Origin: Echinococcus granulosus
Lineage: Eukaryota; Platyhelminthes; Cestoda; Cyclophyllidea; Taeniidae
Length of the DNA stretch: 64,000 nucleotides
Assembly (NCBI RefSeq): GCF_000524195.1
Contig: NW_020170433.1
Span: forward strand, 122,125 to 186,124
Direction: 5' to 3'
How positions within the stretch are numbered: position 1 is the first letter of the stretch; each line of letters starts with the position of its first letter. Both the position numbers and the translations under genes were made by a program. This document shows positions 50,780 through 63,905 of this stretch, one piece after another. The notes below the pieces were generated by a model. That model did not search any database and was not told the DNA's origin. It worked only from the letters and a program-made list of their open reading frames with translations.

Positions 50780-53006
50780 ATGGCCGAGCAGATTGTATCC
50801 GAAGACACTACGTCTGTCATCATGAATCCTGATGGAACTTACTCCGCTGTACCATACGCGGCTACCGGAGAAAATGGACAGGTTTATCTGTCGTTGAACG
50901 ACTTGGGAATCCAAAATGATGGTGAAGATATGGTATTAATAGCTGCGGACGACAATCTGGATATGGCTACCTTGGAGAGTCTAATCGCCTCTGGGGCCGT
51001 CACAACCGTTACTGGAGAGGGGGGTACAGAATTTGTTCAGGTTTGACCGATTTGTATTATCCAACAAGTCATTTAGCTGGGGGACCAGACTCTCGTCGAT
51101 GGAACGCAAATAATAGAGGTGTCTCCCGAACAGATGCAGTTTTACGATCCTGCAACTAAGACCTACTATGGTGCTCCCGGCATTGTTTCCAGTTCTGGTG
51201 GTATTTTGACAATGGCTGGCACGCAGCCCGGCGGAATAACTTATAAATGTCCTTCATGTCCTGCTATGTATTCAAACGCTAACGCCTTCACCAAACACAT
51301 GCGTGAAAAGCATTTTGTCAAGGTCTACACTTGCCGTCAATGCGAAGAGTTTTTCGAGACGCTAAGTCAACTCTTCTTGCATGCTCGTAGATGTCACGTT
51401 GATCCCAAAAAGCCCAAGCGAAATCCGGCGAACTACAAGTTTCACTGCGACCAGTGTAACTATATGACCAACAACGGCGGCACCATGGAACACCATAAAC
51501 GGGCACACACTGGCGAGAAACCTTTTGTTTGCGACGTTTGTAATAAAAGATTCGCGCAAAAGGCTAACATGAAAACACATCGTAATCGCCACATATATCG
51601 GGACAAAATCTTCCGATGCGACACGTGCAACAAAGCCTTTTCGTCTTATGATATTTATTTGGCTCACTTGAGAACCCGAGAACATGAACTGCGTGAACAC
51701 TTCGCCATGATGGCTTCTTCTCAGGTGAGTTCGTACACCCCATTTATGACGTACCTTTCTAGTTGTCTCTAGAATGTCTGGGATGTTCATTGACCTTCGA
51801 CAGCATCTATAATCTCAACAAACACACAAGGAGCTGTCGCATCGTGCGTACCTTGCAAACCAAGTTCCGTTGCCTGCCGTGTAATGCTTACGTTAGTGAT
51901 GTGGCCTCACTAAAAGCCCACGTCAAGGCTCATGAAGGCAGTCAAATCATCTCCTGCCCCGTTTGCGGTGAACGAGGCTTTCCGGGCTTTAACCAGCTCA
52001 ATCACCACATCACTCGAGCTCATGCTCTTAAAGTGAACCGCCGTCATGTCTGCCGGTACTGCGAGTCAACTTTTGAGATGAAAAAAGACCTAGACACCCA
52101 CATTCGCAGCATGCACGCGGAAGAGCGAAATGCACGACAATCTAGAGGTGCTGTTGGCCGACTCAAGTGCCGTTATAGCCAGTGTGAATTCACTACAAAC
52201 TCGATCATGCTACTGGACCGCCACCACGATCAACACAGGCGCCAGGAGGAGGATGGGGAGGACAGTGTCTCACTCCCTCCGGCCCGCTACGTCTCCAGCA
52301 CCAAACGGAGACGTTTGCGTGGCAGCAAGTTTGACTCACTCTACGGAGAGGAAGATGATGAGGAGGCGGGAGAGTTTGCTGAAGGCGAGGAGGATTTTGA
52401 AGTCGAGGAAGAGGTGGATGATGACCTGGCTCCAGTTGAAGATGGGACAAGTGGGTTTTACTGTTTTGAAAGTGTGTTTGAAGCCTACGATTTTATAGTT
52501 TCGAATTGCTTATCCTTTTTCACGTTACTTCAGACGTTACTCGTCGTACAATCACACTGATTAAGGCGGCACCTCAAAAGATTGTGGAGGGACATGAAGA
52601 ACAAGTGGGAGGGGGAGATGAGGAGGCTCTAAGGCCGTTAACCGAGACGCTCCCACCCACCGTTGTGGGGAATTCAGCTCCTGCTTTAGCAGCCACAAGG
52701 CGGTCTGCCGTCACGCCGAGTAGACATCTTTCTGTGGTGCCTTCTAGTCGTCGTATCACACGCGCTCGACGTCTGCCGGCGTGGTACAAGGACTACGACA
52801 CCGACTACATTGGAGCAGGCGAGGAGTCTCCCACCGTGGAAGCCACCATCAAATCTCGACTCCCGGCGGGTATTGAACTGACCGATCCCACCACTGTCGG
52901 CGGGGAAGATGGAGTGCCGACTGAGGAGTGGAATGTCGTCGTGTACGATGATGAGGAGCCCGTTGAAAGGCCAGATGACAAGGAGGAAGAGGAGGTCACC
53001 GCCTAG
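50780..53006 (+). CDS. C2H2 zinc-finger protein with ten fingers and acidic tail
   Basis: Probable nuclear DNA-binding protein. Exons 50780-51040, 51077-51724, 51763-52450 and 52534-53006 (introns 36, 38 and 83 nt) give 689 aa in phase. The N-terminal ~140 residues are acidic and Q/T/G-rich, without fingers. Fingers then start at about residue 143: five in exon 2 (YKCPSCPAMY, YTCRQCEEFF, FHCDQCNYMT, FVCDVCNKRF, FRCDTCNKAF) and five in exon 3 (LECLGCSLTF with a final Cys, FRCLPCNAYV, ISCPVCGERG, HVCRYCESTF, LKCRYSQCEF). One TGEKP linker (HTGEKPF) joins fingers 3 and 4. After the fingers come a basic patch (KRRRLRGSK) and long Glu/Asp runs. The finger layout does not match CTCF. Orthology is unknown. 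The start ATG lies one base after a pyrimidine-CAG acceptor-like site. Confidence 0.9.
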
Positions 53007-53312
53007 TGTAGTAGTCGTATATGCGTCCGTGTTTGTACATACTATTCCCCGTATATCCAAAGATATAAACACGGAGATGCAGTTTTTTACATGTGTATTC
53101 GGCGATAGAGAGATACGTTAACAGTAAATGTGTATAAATTGCATTTTACAGGACTTTTCACCCCTCGATATTTCTTGCTTTTTTCTCTGGATATGGAAGG
53201 AGTGGCTACGTTTCCTTTTTGATTTGTAATTGGCTTAATGCATTCAGGATGATTGCGTGTACTACTAAGTCCTATATTACAGTTCCTTCCCGCGGTGCTT
53301 CAGTGTGAGTCA
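53007..53312. other. short region between convergent zinc-finger and DNAH6 genes
   Basis: About 300 bp separating the stop codons of two converging genes. It must contain both 3' UTRs and possibly overlapping transcript ends. No canonical AATAAA signal was seen on either strand. Confidence 0.5.
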
Positions 53313-56300
53313 TTAGACATTCTCGTTTTCACATAGCAGAGCGGCCCCGTAGCTGATCCAGCGATCTTGCGGCTGCGAACTTGGCAGCGGTATGGCCGTA
53401 ATGAAGTTCGTCGAGATGCCTGCAGGGAAAATGTATTTTAAGTGGCGAGATAGTCTCAGGTTGTGGTTCCTTTGTCTTGTCATCAGATTTACGTCCGAAG
53501 GCGATCCTTAAAGCAATGTCCCATCCCCAGTTTGTGGAAACCAAGAGCCATGTGATGACGTATTCATAACTCGTTAATGTCTACCCAATTGATGGGTGAA
53601 AATGGATCCCGCACAATGCATTTACTGAGACACCAGTAGAGTGCCAAGTGAGGTTTTACCATCTCTTATCTGTGAAATTGGATCATTCGCAGGATTTTCG
53701 AAATCGGTGGTCAATCATGCTATAATGCTGTATTGCGGTTCAGAAATCCCTTACGGCAAATTCAAGTCTTATCACTAATATGCAAGTAAATCAACTTTTC
53801 AGTTGCATTAAGTCATAAGTCCCGAGTTTTAAATCAGGTCAAATCATGTTAACAGGAGCCCAGCTCATGACGCTGAAGTCAAAGTTGTGGCAAGGTCGGT
53901 TTCGTGGCTGGTCTTTAAATTCGCCCTCTTAAGTAGACGACCACCCGAAGTAAAAGTGGTGAGGAGAATAAAAAATGAATAAAATTAGGATGGAAGTATT
54001 CCAAGGTACTATCAACTTGTCAAATTAATCTGATGGTTGAGTTGAATTGTTAGGAAGAGCCATGAAAAAAACCATCAGAAATTGGTTTCGTCTAGCGGAT
54101 ATTTACTGTCAACAGGAGGTGTTTCAGCACACCGGGGTCTCACTTCACCCTAATTCTTTTTTGATAGCTGAGGTCAAAAGGGTATTCCAACTCAAAATAG
54201 AAGAATCTGTTAGGGAAGGATGATTTCAGCCACAACTAAATAGCACAACAGACCGTGCTGGCCCATGTCAAACCGTTCTGCAACAATAAATCAGGAAAAT
54301 AACCCTCAAAATAACTAAATGAAAGAAGTAAGTCAGAAATTTGTAAAAGTTCTGACCACAAATTGAAATCGTTGGAGGAATAACGCAACTCTCTGCCAAG
54401 GGTCATCGTTCTACCACAAGGAATCAGTGCTTTTTTAACTACACGGGTTCTGTAGCTCTTTTGCAGTTTTAAGAAAGACTTGAGGAATCAAATTAGTGGC
54501 GGTGATAGGATGGTTCACAAATAATACGTCTATATGCCTTGTTAGAACTTAAGGAAAGGCTCCAGACACCACAACGATGGACAACTGGGCTGGTTATATT
54601 ACCAATTCTTCCCGCTTTTCATGGCATAAGGGTGAATGGCATAAACATGTCGCGTTGTCAAGTCTGATGACAGGTGGAGCCCTTTCGATGACTAAAGATC
54701 GTGGAAATTTGTTGATGATACCGGAGATGGATAAACTGCTGAGGCCTACGACAAAGTGATTACAAACAAGACTGTTGCTTTGCCAAGAGTCGTTCACCCT
54801 TACTACCAATGATAGGTCAAAACCATCTGCGATGGTTCAAAATACTGCGCTATTGATAAAAGCAAATCCTCTCCCGACTAGGAACATTTGCTTCACATTC
54901 AATGTGGACCCGGCCACAGTGTCAGAGGAATATTGACTGTCACATTCTCGTAGCGCACCAGCATTTTCACCATCTAACAGTACAGTTATCCTCTGACTAA
55001 TGGTTTACGGCGTTTATTGGGTTGTTTCAAACTCAAGCAGTCTCCCAAAACGGCTGCGCACAACCATATAGCAAAATTTGGGAGTAACACTGACGTATCA
55101 CTGACAGTAACAAAATATACAAGGCATAAGCACAAAACAGACGTCAGTAAGACTTACCAGTGGTGGAGAGCACCCCGGCTCGTGTGGAGGTCTTGTAGAG
55201 TGGGGCGATGTAGCGATCAGGCTCGGGCTTGAAGTCCATCTCTGGCTTCATGTGAACCATTGGCATAGCCTCCATAGTCACTCTTGGTAACGAATCGGCG
55301 ATCATCATCGTTTCACTGTCCCACCTTGGCGTAGAAAACGCAAAATAGAAGACTTCTATGTATGGTTAAAAATTCTAAGCGACATCTGAATGTGTATCAA
55401 TTGGGGGATCCATGAATATGGAGGTAGGAGGCTAGGGTGAAACAGGAAACGAAACTGCGAGAGATCATTCAATCCAAAGCTATTACATGCGTGTCACACA
55501 AATAGTTTGGACATTTGAAAAGCCAAATTGCCGGGAGAAAAATAAACAATGGGCCTTAATATGTCTGAATATGTAAACACAGACGAAGCCCGAAGTGTTC
55601 GCAAAGACTCGAAACCGCGGCTACCAGTTTCAGCTGCTTGGCCAGTGGGATGACTTGCTCTGGTTGATGCAAAGATAGTCCAGGTTAAAAGTAGACTAGA
55701 CAGTAAACTCACGTGTCGTCAGCGTTGTTTAAGTTGATGAATCAAGAGACCTGGGGTTATAAACAAAGGACTTTGATATTTACCTTTAAAGTAACCATTG
55801 AATTGCTTTAAAGCTCAGAATAAAAAGGCAGAAGCTGTAAAATTTACTGTGAATGGTATGCGGTTTTCGAAAGAATGGGTACAGCAACTCGAGTATATGA
55901 ACGACATCTGACTGACGATACTACTTAGGCATTTAAGCCTACCACTTAGTAATGGAGTTTTATGGACAGTTAAAATCCAACTTAAAAGGATTGTAAAAAG
56001 GAAATACCACTTAACTGCCATCGCTCTGACCCTGCTTGAGCCTAAGAATACAGTCCTAGGCATGCACCTTACCTCCTCCGCCATTTGGATCCCACAACTC
56101 AGCTCGACTTTTGCCCAGAAACTGCCTTCGTGACAAATTCACTGCTCTCCTCTTCACCGACAATACACGAAAATGAGAAGTAAATCCAAAACGATGGCTC
56201 ACTTTCATTGGCTAATTCATCTTTTTTCTACCTTAAGTTTTCTCGAGAAATTAAAACAAAATTATCATGTGGACTTCACGTCGTTGCTTAAACAAGCAAA

Positions 56301-59300
56301 GTCTCCGCATGTCTGTTCGTCATCCCAATCTCGCCTTCTAAATGGAACCACTTCCTACCATTTGTGGCACAGGAATGCCGTTGTTGCTTTCACAACTTTT
56401 TTTTGTTTGGGTGTTTAAAATGCGTGAAGCGCGACGTCCAGCATGCCCTGACCTGCAGCCGACGATCACGTACCCGGATCAACTAGAACCTGATCGCAGG
56501 TTGGGGCAACCAATTGGCCTCAAAATCGACTTTTGGAGGTGGGAGGTGACAAAAGCAGAAACGAGATGCAAAAACTAAATTTTGATGTCTCTGGAACTGC
56601 TAAATAGTAATTGTAATGCTTTGACTGTTTGTCTAACTCTCGGTTTTGGTAACGGGGCGCTTGGGGCTCCACCATTGTGCCTCCATCCCCTCTATACTTC
56701 GGCAATGCATATTCTACCCTAGTATTATGTCCTCTTTCGTCTTCAGAAAATTATCGACGCGCTACATAACACTGACTAGAACTAGGTATGGAACTATAAG
56801 TAGATTTGACAGTGAAAGACGATAATTCCGGATCTCGGATTGTCCACAGTTAGGCGTGAAACATTCAACCATACTGAGGAACGACGTTAGAAATGCCAAT
56901 TTCTGGTATTTCATGTCAGCTACTCCCGTATTTTTCATTGAGTAAGGGTGGTGCTGTGTACTCGTGTCAAATACCACCGTAGACAACCGAAGACATCAAA
57001 TGATATCACATTTGGCAATTGGGAGTGGAGCTAGCGGACGCATTTAGGAAGCCGATTTGGGTTTTCGGAATGATGATGAATACTGATAGTTCCTAGCAAA
57101 AGCCAACCTTCCTCAAACGGGTAATATTCCGTCAGAGTTGAAACTTCAACGGTAAATTAAGATGAAGCATTGGGAAAACTGGATAAGCTACACCACACAA
57201 GTTTGCTTTCCCTTAGTACTACTTATGTTGAGCGTATTATACACCAGAGTTTGACGGGTAGTCGCCGTAGGCGTTTGTTCCTACCTTGATAGTAGGTTGA
57301 ACAATACAAAAGAGCGGAGGCAATGGGAGCAATACCATTCCCTGATTATCCCCAATTCTATGTACAAACTGGTGGCGTTGAGCTTTGATACTAGTCTCCT
57401 ACCTTTTTGAAATGGGGGTCACTCCAGTGCGACAAGGAACCACCTAGACTGTGGTCATCAGGTTGAAACACTAAGAGGAAGGAGCGACTAGCCACACACC
57501 TGAATCCATCCATAAAGAGTCCATGGATCAGAACGCCATCCTCAGGCACCTCCAGACTTGTATCCTCTGGATGCTCATCCCCAAAAGTCATTTCGTGCTG
57601 GCGCAAGACATACGTCTCCTGATCTCTGTACTGTGGCAGAACGGTGAAATCGAAGGAGAGATGGTCGATGGGGAAATCGTACTTCCGTGCGTAATTCTGC
57701 AGTGTACCCGTTAGGAAACCTAAAGAGGATAGGGGAAGCGGTGTAGAATGGATAGTACTTGCTAAAGTGTATCCCCTTCCATCAATAACCCGCGAGCGGA
57801 ATGGTATAGATGCTTCTATACGGTGATGGAAAATGCAGTCAGCTTCCATTTCTTTCGGTTACCAAAACAGGAAATGTGAAATATTTGTTTTAGTCTCAGA
57901 TTTTGGCGCATTTTATTCGTCTCCGACTTCTTAAAAACGAAAAAAAAAAAACTTTTCTTGGATCCCACCATACTGCATTGAATGAGCGAAATCTGAAGAC
58001 AATTAAGATGCGAATTAACTCAGAGGATGGGTGGGCAGCTCAAGGATTGCCATCAGCGAACGTGACCAGGCTGAAGAATTTCAATTCCACTGATCAACTA
58101 CCTCAACAAGGGAGGTTTGGTTGTAAACCATAGCTTTAATTCGATGAGGGGGATGCACTTGTCAATTGACAATCTGCCGTGTCATCCTTGGGAACGTATG
58201 ATAAAATATGGAGAATTTAAAAGCTCAAAACAACGAAGGAAAGAAAGGCGAACGGAAGGTGACCCTTGCTTTCTGGGAAATTTACAAGACTTAGTACAAG
58301 AAGGTGAAAACTTCTGAATAATATACTTATTTCAAATCTAATGGCACTTTGATAGTCAATAAAAGTTTCTAGTCATTTTAACTCCACTTGTATTTATAAT
58401 TTTTTTTTTTAAAAGAAAGACTTTGTGCTTAAAATTCCCTCATCATTAGGAATCACTTTTAGGATTTATTGTTGGTTGTAACCGCAGTCGAAGCAATGTT
58501 GACTTGACCTCCGAATGTTTCAACCGCACCGCACGCCATCAGCTGACAAAGCCTTGAGATAAACTGTTTGCAACCAACTTCACCTCGTCTGGGTGACAAC
58601 GTCTGGGGCCAAGCCGCGAGGAGAGCATGCATGCCAGACAGTCTGACACGACAGCTACACCGATGTCAAAGCAAATGGGAAGGCACAACTGTATTTTCGG
58701 CGTTTGTCGTGGTATTCTAAACCCGAGTTGGAAAGGTGACAGCTTGTATGCCAACCGGCAAAACTTGGGAATGTCATTAAAATTGGAACATTATCAGTGG
58801 TCGCATTCAACAAAGTAACTATCTCGAATTGGTAGGATATTGGACAGGATTACACTGACATCTGCATTTGCTCCACACCCAATGACCACTTTCCCTTCAA
58901 AAAATCACGATTTCCGAAGTGAACTGACATTTGGTGAAAAGGATGTTTAGCCACTCTGACTATCCAGTCATCGTGGTCGGCAGTTCTCCCTCCCCCTGCG
59001 GTCTGTCCGCCCATTGATAACCAGTTTTACTTGGGAGTATGTCTTATCACGGCCTGTGAAAGAACTCGCAGCGCCACAACGGGAGCAGCGGTATTTAAAC
59101 CCGAGCTAAGTGAAGAACGCTCCTATTTTTGTTGGCTGGTCCACAAATTTTGACGTTAGAGGGGGTACAGCATCTACACTGAATGGCTCAATCTGTGGAG
59201 ACACCAGAAAAAAGAGCTTAAACGATAGAGGTTTCTGGCAAGTTCTCACTTTGTAGTTCTGATCACTGACCGCCAGCTGAACGACATCAGCTCTCAAATA

Positions 59301-62300
59301 AGTGCTGTCGACGTCTCTCCAAGTATCCCTAAACAATCGCATCCTCCGGTTTACATCATCGCCAGAGTAGATGATATACCCATTCCTCACATCACCTACA
59401 GGCATATGGCGTAACACGTCACGATGGCCGACGACCAGAGTGGAGTGAATGCTCGATGCAGAACATCGTCCACCATCCAGCCCTGACCACAACCTCCCAA
59501 ATGAATTCTCCCTCGATACATTTTGCTCTGCTGAGGACTTAATAATCAAGAATGTCAACATGAACCGCACAAAGTGCTAAACGAATTCCTCATTATCTTC
59601 ATCCCAGTCTTGTAGATATTGACACTCGAAAGGAAAATTTTCAATTATCGGGGTAAAAAGTACCGATAAGGAGTTTTGGAATTGACGCTCAAACGAAGAA
59701 AGAGGATGGGTAATTAAAGACTGGGTGGGATCTCTAGTCGCTCCGGTTCGCATTTTCACCCTGATGGCTGTATTTATCATCTTCCAAGCCTTTAATGTTC
59801 GTATGGTTTATAACGGCTGTAGCAAAGACTCAAGGCTCTACCACTTTTTGTGGAGAGAACTCTGGTATCCCCAGCCTTCTGTTGCAGTAAGACCTTTGAA
59901 AGTAAAACAGCAATTCTTTCACGAAGAAAGCTCGTAATTCTTGTAGAAGAGGATATCGGGTACAGACAGTGAATAGACCACTTGACGGACAGTCAAAATT
60001 GATATATTGGAAGAATTCAGTGAACGCTTGATCGCTCACCAAACAAACAATAATAGGAGAATGCAACCTTTATTTGCTGTTTTCGATCGTGCAGACTTTC
60101 GGTAGCGCTGATTCTTCTAGCATGCAGATGTCAAAGGGGCTATTTATGCCTTGTTACCCTATAGCTGTTTCAAATCCTCTCTGTTTGTTGATATTCGACC
60201 TACTTGCAGATTAGCATGAGTTGTCATGACCTCAGAGTTGACAGGGGGGATTGCAAAACGGCGCGCCTTAACACCTTTGCTTAGAGAACCTCAGGGGACA
60301 GGTGTACACCTTTTTCAATGTGGTTTCATCGTCCAAATGCAGCACTAATGGTCATTAATTCTTGTGTAATAAATTTTAAACAACCCAATATTACATAATA
60401 ACAAATTTTGTTGTTTTAAATTAAGCTAATCTGTTTACAACCCGCTGTAGCATAATGAGTTTCCCTAACCTGATGGGGGGTTGACGCAATGCCTTTGTGA
60501 AGCTCGTCAACATTTGAATTCATGTTTTGATTCATTTTGATGTATTATGATTGTAATATTACGCCACAAATCCTAATTGAAAGTAGGACATTTCAAATGT
60601 CAATCTGTCCACATACCTTGAGGAAAGAAGAAACCGGAGATCCAAAACGATGTGGGGGGGCCGTTGAGTACCCATAGATTAATAAACTCTACCCTAAGTG
60701 CCAAGTCTTTCATCCACAAACTAAGCGGTTTCAAGCTGGGATAGGCCACATTTTCCCACAGGCGCGGCACCGTGTTCAGCAGAAAGGAAGAATAAATTTT
60801 CTCCAATTTCTCCGACATCACCAAAAATCCCTTCACCGCCTTCTGCATATGTTCAAGAGATGTCTTCAACAGAGAAAGAAGACTGATGAAATATAATGCG
60901 CGTCTGGAAAAATTAAGGAGTGGAGTATTTTCTTTGAAAGTACCTTGATGATTTTGAGGAGGTGGTTGTAGCGGTCGACCTCTTGCACCAGAACCGTGGT
61001 GAGTGAATTCACACGACCTCGCTGGTCGGTGTTGAAGAGATCGGCATGCGCCTTCTCCATGACAATCGTATTGGGTAGCGCAGCGAGTAGACTGCCAGCC
61101 AGGTCATAGACCACCTCGTCTGAGGTGCGACCCTCCTTGCCTCCGCTGGTGCGGGGCTGAACATCCAGAATTGTGGACAGCAGCTTGGATGTCTCCTTTT
61201 GCTGCAAAATGTATTATTTTGGGGGAACTATATTGTGAAGACAAATAAGAGAAGCAATGTGCACTAAATCCTTCATAATTGACATAATTTATGCATCGAT
61301 GGAACGAGATTTAATCTAAGGGAAAATTTATTTGACACAATATTCAGGTAATTACTCAAATTCATAGTAAAGTTATCTGCAAAAATGAAATGCCACATTT
61401 ATCTCGCGAAATAAAGAGGAGGAGAAACTGGAAAAATGAGTTTTAGGAACCTTTACTTGGTCGAAATAACAATCTATTTTTGCAAGTTCTACTTTAATTA
61501 GAAGGAAGGAAATATGAGGGACAGACAAAAGCACCAACCAAGAAGAGGAGATTGGCATTTGAATGCATGTTGAAGATGTCAGTGGGATCGAGGAGGGGCA
61601 GGGTATCTGTGTACTCCAGATACTCCCCCAGGCGTTCCATCGGAGGCGGACGAAAGAGATCGGAGTCGACGCAAAAGCGGTAGTCCTCTGCTAGTGTCGC
61701 TTCACCGAAGAAGCGCGACAGGATCACACTCAGGCATCGCTGATCCCAGGCATCTGTCACGCGACCGCCATAAGTTATCTGCAATTTAAGTAGGCTTATT
61801 AGTAGTATTGATTCCCACCGATTCTATCTCCTCTGCACTTCTATGTGGCAGCGCAAATACGATGAGGGAGTGCATCATGGCATCAATGGCCAGAGCAGAC
61901 GATGGACAATTTGGATTCAGAACTCAAGCCTTTAAATACTTCTATCCTTCATCAAAAGCGAAAGTACGTCATTTTTCCAACGACTTATTTAGCGGTGGAC
62001 ATAAATTCCCTCCCAACAGGAACATCCACATGCGTGTTCTAATGATTTCTTTTGTTTTAATATGGAGGAAAACTTTATTATGGAAGCCCTGAAAACAACA
62101 CAAAATGACCCCATTGACCTAGTATGAGTTGGAAAGAAATGAAACCGGCCTCTAAAACAGAATCCTGTGCACGCACATCCCTCAACTGCACGTCTATTTG
62201 CGATCTCATAAGCTTTGTGAAGCCTCTCAAGAAAAACCACAACACCTGAAGCATCTCCCTATTTTCCGTACTAATAAATTATGAAGAATTCAAACTGAAA

Positions 62301-63905
62301 TTAGCAACAAATACTGCCAAAAAAGGAAAATGTTCCAAATGACAGAGATAAATTTTACGCAAGTTTAGTAAACCCAAAGCAGGAAGTATGACCCACCTCC
62401 GCTGTGATGTAGGTGAGGGCATCCCACGCGAAACCATGCTCATTTGAGAAAAGATTGAGGTTCAACAAAGCGCACTCCCGATCCGAGTCATTGAACTCGT
62501 AGGCGATATTCCATCCAAGAGGACCAAATTTCTTGCGTTCCAAAATCACAGCATGGAATAGACACATTCCATAGACGACGCGACGCCAATCTGCGCCCAG
62601 AACTATTGAAAATAGCCGATTTATAAGTTACCACTAAATAACTTCCGAATTTGAAGAAGATCAGGCAATTTCAAGGCTATAGCAAGGTATCCACAAGAGA
62701 TTTACCGTTTTCCTCGAAGAACTCATGTGATAAGTCGTTGAGAGCTCTGCGAAGATTTGCTCGGATGCCCTTGGGGGGTTCGTTGGTGACCTTGACGGAG
62801 TTCTGTAGTACGGTAATGGGGAAGGCCTTAGTTGGCATGGAGCTAAGAAAGAGGCGATAGTTGGCGTCAGTTGTGCTTGTTGCCTCGGAGCGCTCCTTTA
62901 TAATCTCCTCCATTCGCACCATCCACGAGGCTGCCAGGTGACAGTTCTTCAAATAAAGGAGAATTGAGTCGATCAGAGACCACCTAGTCTTTCAAACTAC
63001 TACTAGTTTCATTACTGACGATAAAGTCCCATCAAATTCCTATCAGATTAACCGGTAAGGATGAGTAAATAACACTTATTATTTACCTGTAAAAATACCC
63101 AGTCACCACTTTCTGCTGCCTTGGCTAGCAGCTTCTCAGCTGTAGGGCCCTGACCCTGACCTAGCGAGACTGAGTGTATCCTCTCTGAGTAGTCCATCTG
63201 TCGGGCGAATCTTTGCAGCTGTGCCATTGGATCGGATCCCGTCGAGAGTACAAAAACTAATGGCGTGGCTGCATCCATATCGGCGTAGACCAGTGGCAAA
63301 TCTATCGACGGTGTCTCCACGAACTGTCGACCCAACTGAATGCGCACAAACTCCGTCACCGCCGCCACGAACTCCTCCTCCCGCATGGTTCGAACCAGGA
63401 TTATCTTCTGGAAGAGACTCAGGCGATCATCCCAGTTTGTCCCGGCTCCTTCGCTCCTATCCTCACCGAGGGGAGAAGTAAGGGTGACAGTTAGGCTTTC
63501 ATTTGAAGCGTCCTGAGGACCGCGGATTTCAAGAACGATTTTTCGGCCTTCAGCGACATCCTCCAACAAGCCGTTGAAAGTGTCTGGTAGCCCATCAACG
63601 AGGTCACAGATGGCTTTCCACTGGCGTGCACCAAGCCAGCTCACCGTGTTCCCAGGTTGGGGTGGAGCGGAACGATCCGATTGGGTAGCGGTAGAGACAA
63701 TGTAGTCCCACTCCGATTGGACGATCGTGCCCTCGTGTAGGAGGATCTTGGCACAGAGCATAAAAGAGAAGACAAGCTTGTCTTGTGCGAAGAGACCGCG
63801 CGCGACGTTGTTGTAGGTGGCCAAAGTGGTGGCGTTAATGAGGGTTTTGGCGCGGTCCAATGACTCTTCCTCCCGGGGACATTTCTCAATGGTTTGATTG
63901 AAGAG
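53313..63905 (-). CDS. DNAH6: dynein axonemal heavy chain 6, C-terminal exons (partial)
   Basis: Inner-arm single-headed axonemal dynein motor of cilia and flagella. Nine exons on the minus strand, 63087-63905, 62706-62946, 62397-62602, 61539-61778, 60944-61201, 60617-60863, 57500-57719, 55158-55324 and 53313-53419, encode the last 834 residues in phase and end at TAA. The first exon here covers the AAA5-AAA6 part ([30 protein letters not shown]). Next come NCHLAASWM and [20 protein letters not shown] of AAA6 and its lid, then the C-terminal cap ([67 protein letters not shown]). [15 protein letters not shown] and [16 protein letters not shown] point to DNAH6 among the paralogs. The rest of the motor, stalk and tail lie beyond the right edge. 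The introns of 1.7-2.9 kb hold repeats and a nested unit. Confidence 0.93.
53420..55157 (-). other. last intron of DNAH6
   Basis: About 1.7 kb, phase 1. Contains only short ORFs without recognisable domains or fitting splice sites. Confidence 0.55.
56612..56766 (+). repeat. solo-LTR-like repeat, copy I
   Basis: 155 bp, TGTAATGC...GCGCTACA, in the DNAH6 intron 55325-57499. It has the best preserved ends of the family on the plus strand, with CTCTCGGTTTTGGTAACGGGGC and TATTATGTCCTCTTTCGTCTTCAG, but carries a shorter middle part than the 180-200 bp copies. Confidence 0.65.
59106..59780 (-). CDS. unrecognised spliced gene nested in a DNAH6 intron
   Basis: On the same strand as DNAH6, inside its intron 57720-60616. 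Three blocks join with phase 0 at both junctions: 59583-59780 (an ATG lies directly after an AG at 59780), 59250-59537 and 59106-59192; the introns are 45 and 57 nt. The model is 190 aa. The first block is acidic near its end ([11 protein letters not shown]). The second contains a conserved-looking core, [14 protein letters not shown] then [20 protein letters not shown]. The third ends with TKIGAFFT and TAG. An open stretch at 59830-60066 ([13 protein letters not shown]) could be an upstream exon, but its phase does not settle it. No signal peptide or membrane segment stands out in the joined form. I do not recognise the family. Confidence 0.45.

Noticed and set aside
50780..53006. CTCF ortholog
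   Set aside because: Number of fingers is similar, but finger order, linker sequences and the position of the C2HC finger (sixth, not last) do not match CTCF as I know it.
52205..53072. Long antisense ORFs over the zinc-finger 3' part
   Set aside because: They arise from the GAG/GAT-rich acidic coding strand and have low-complexity H/P/S composition with no domain.
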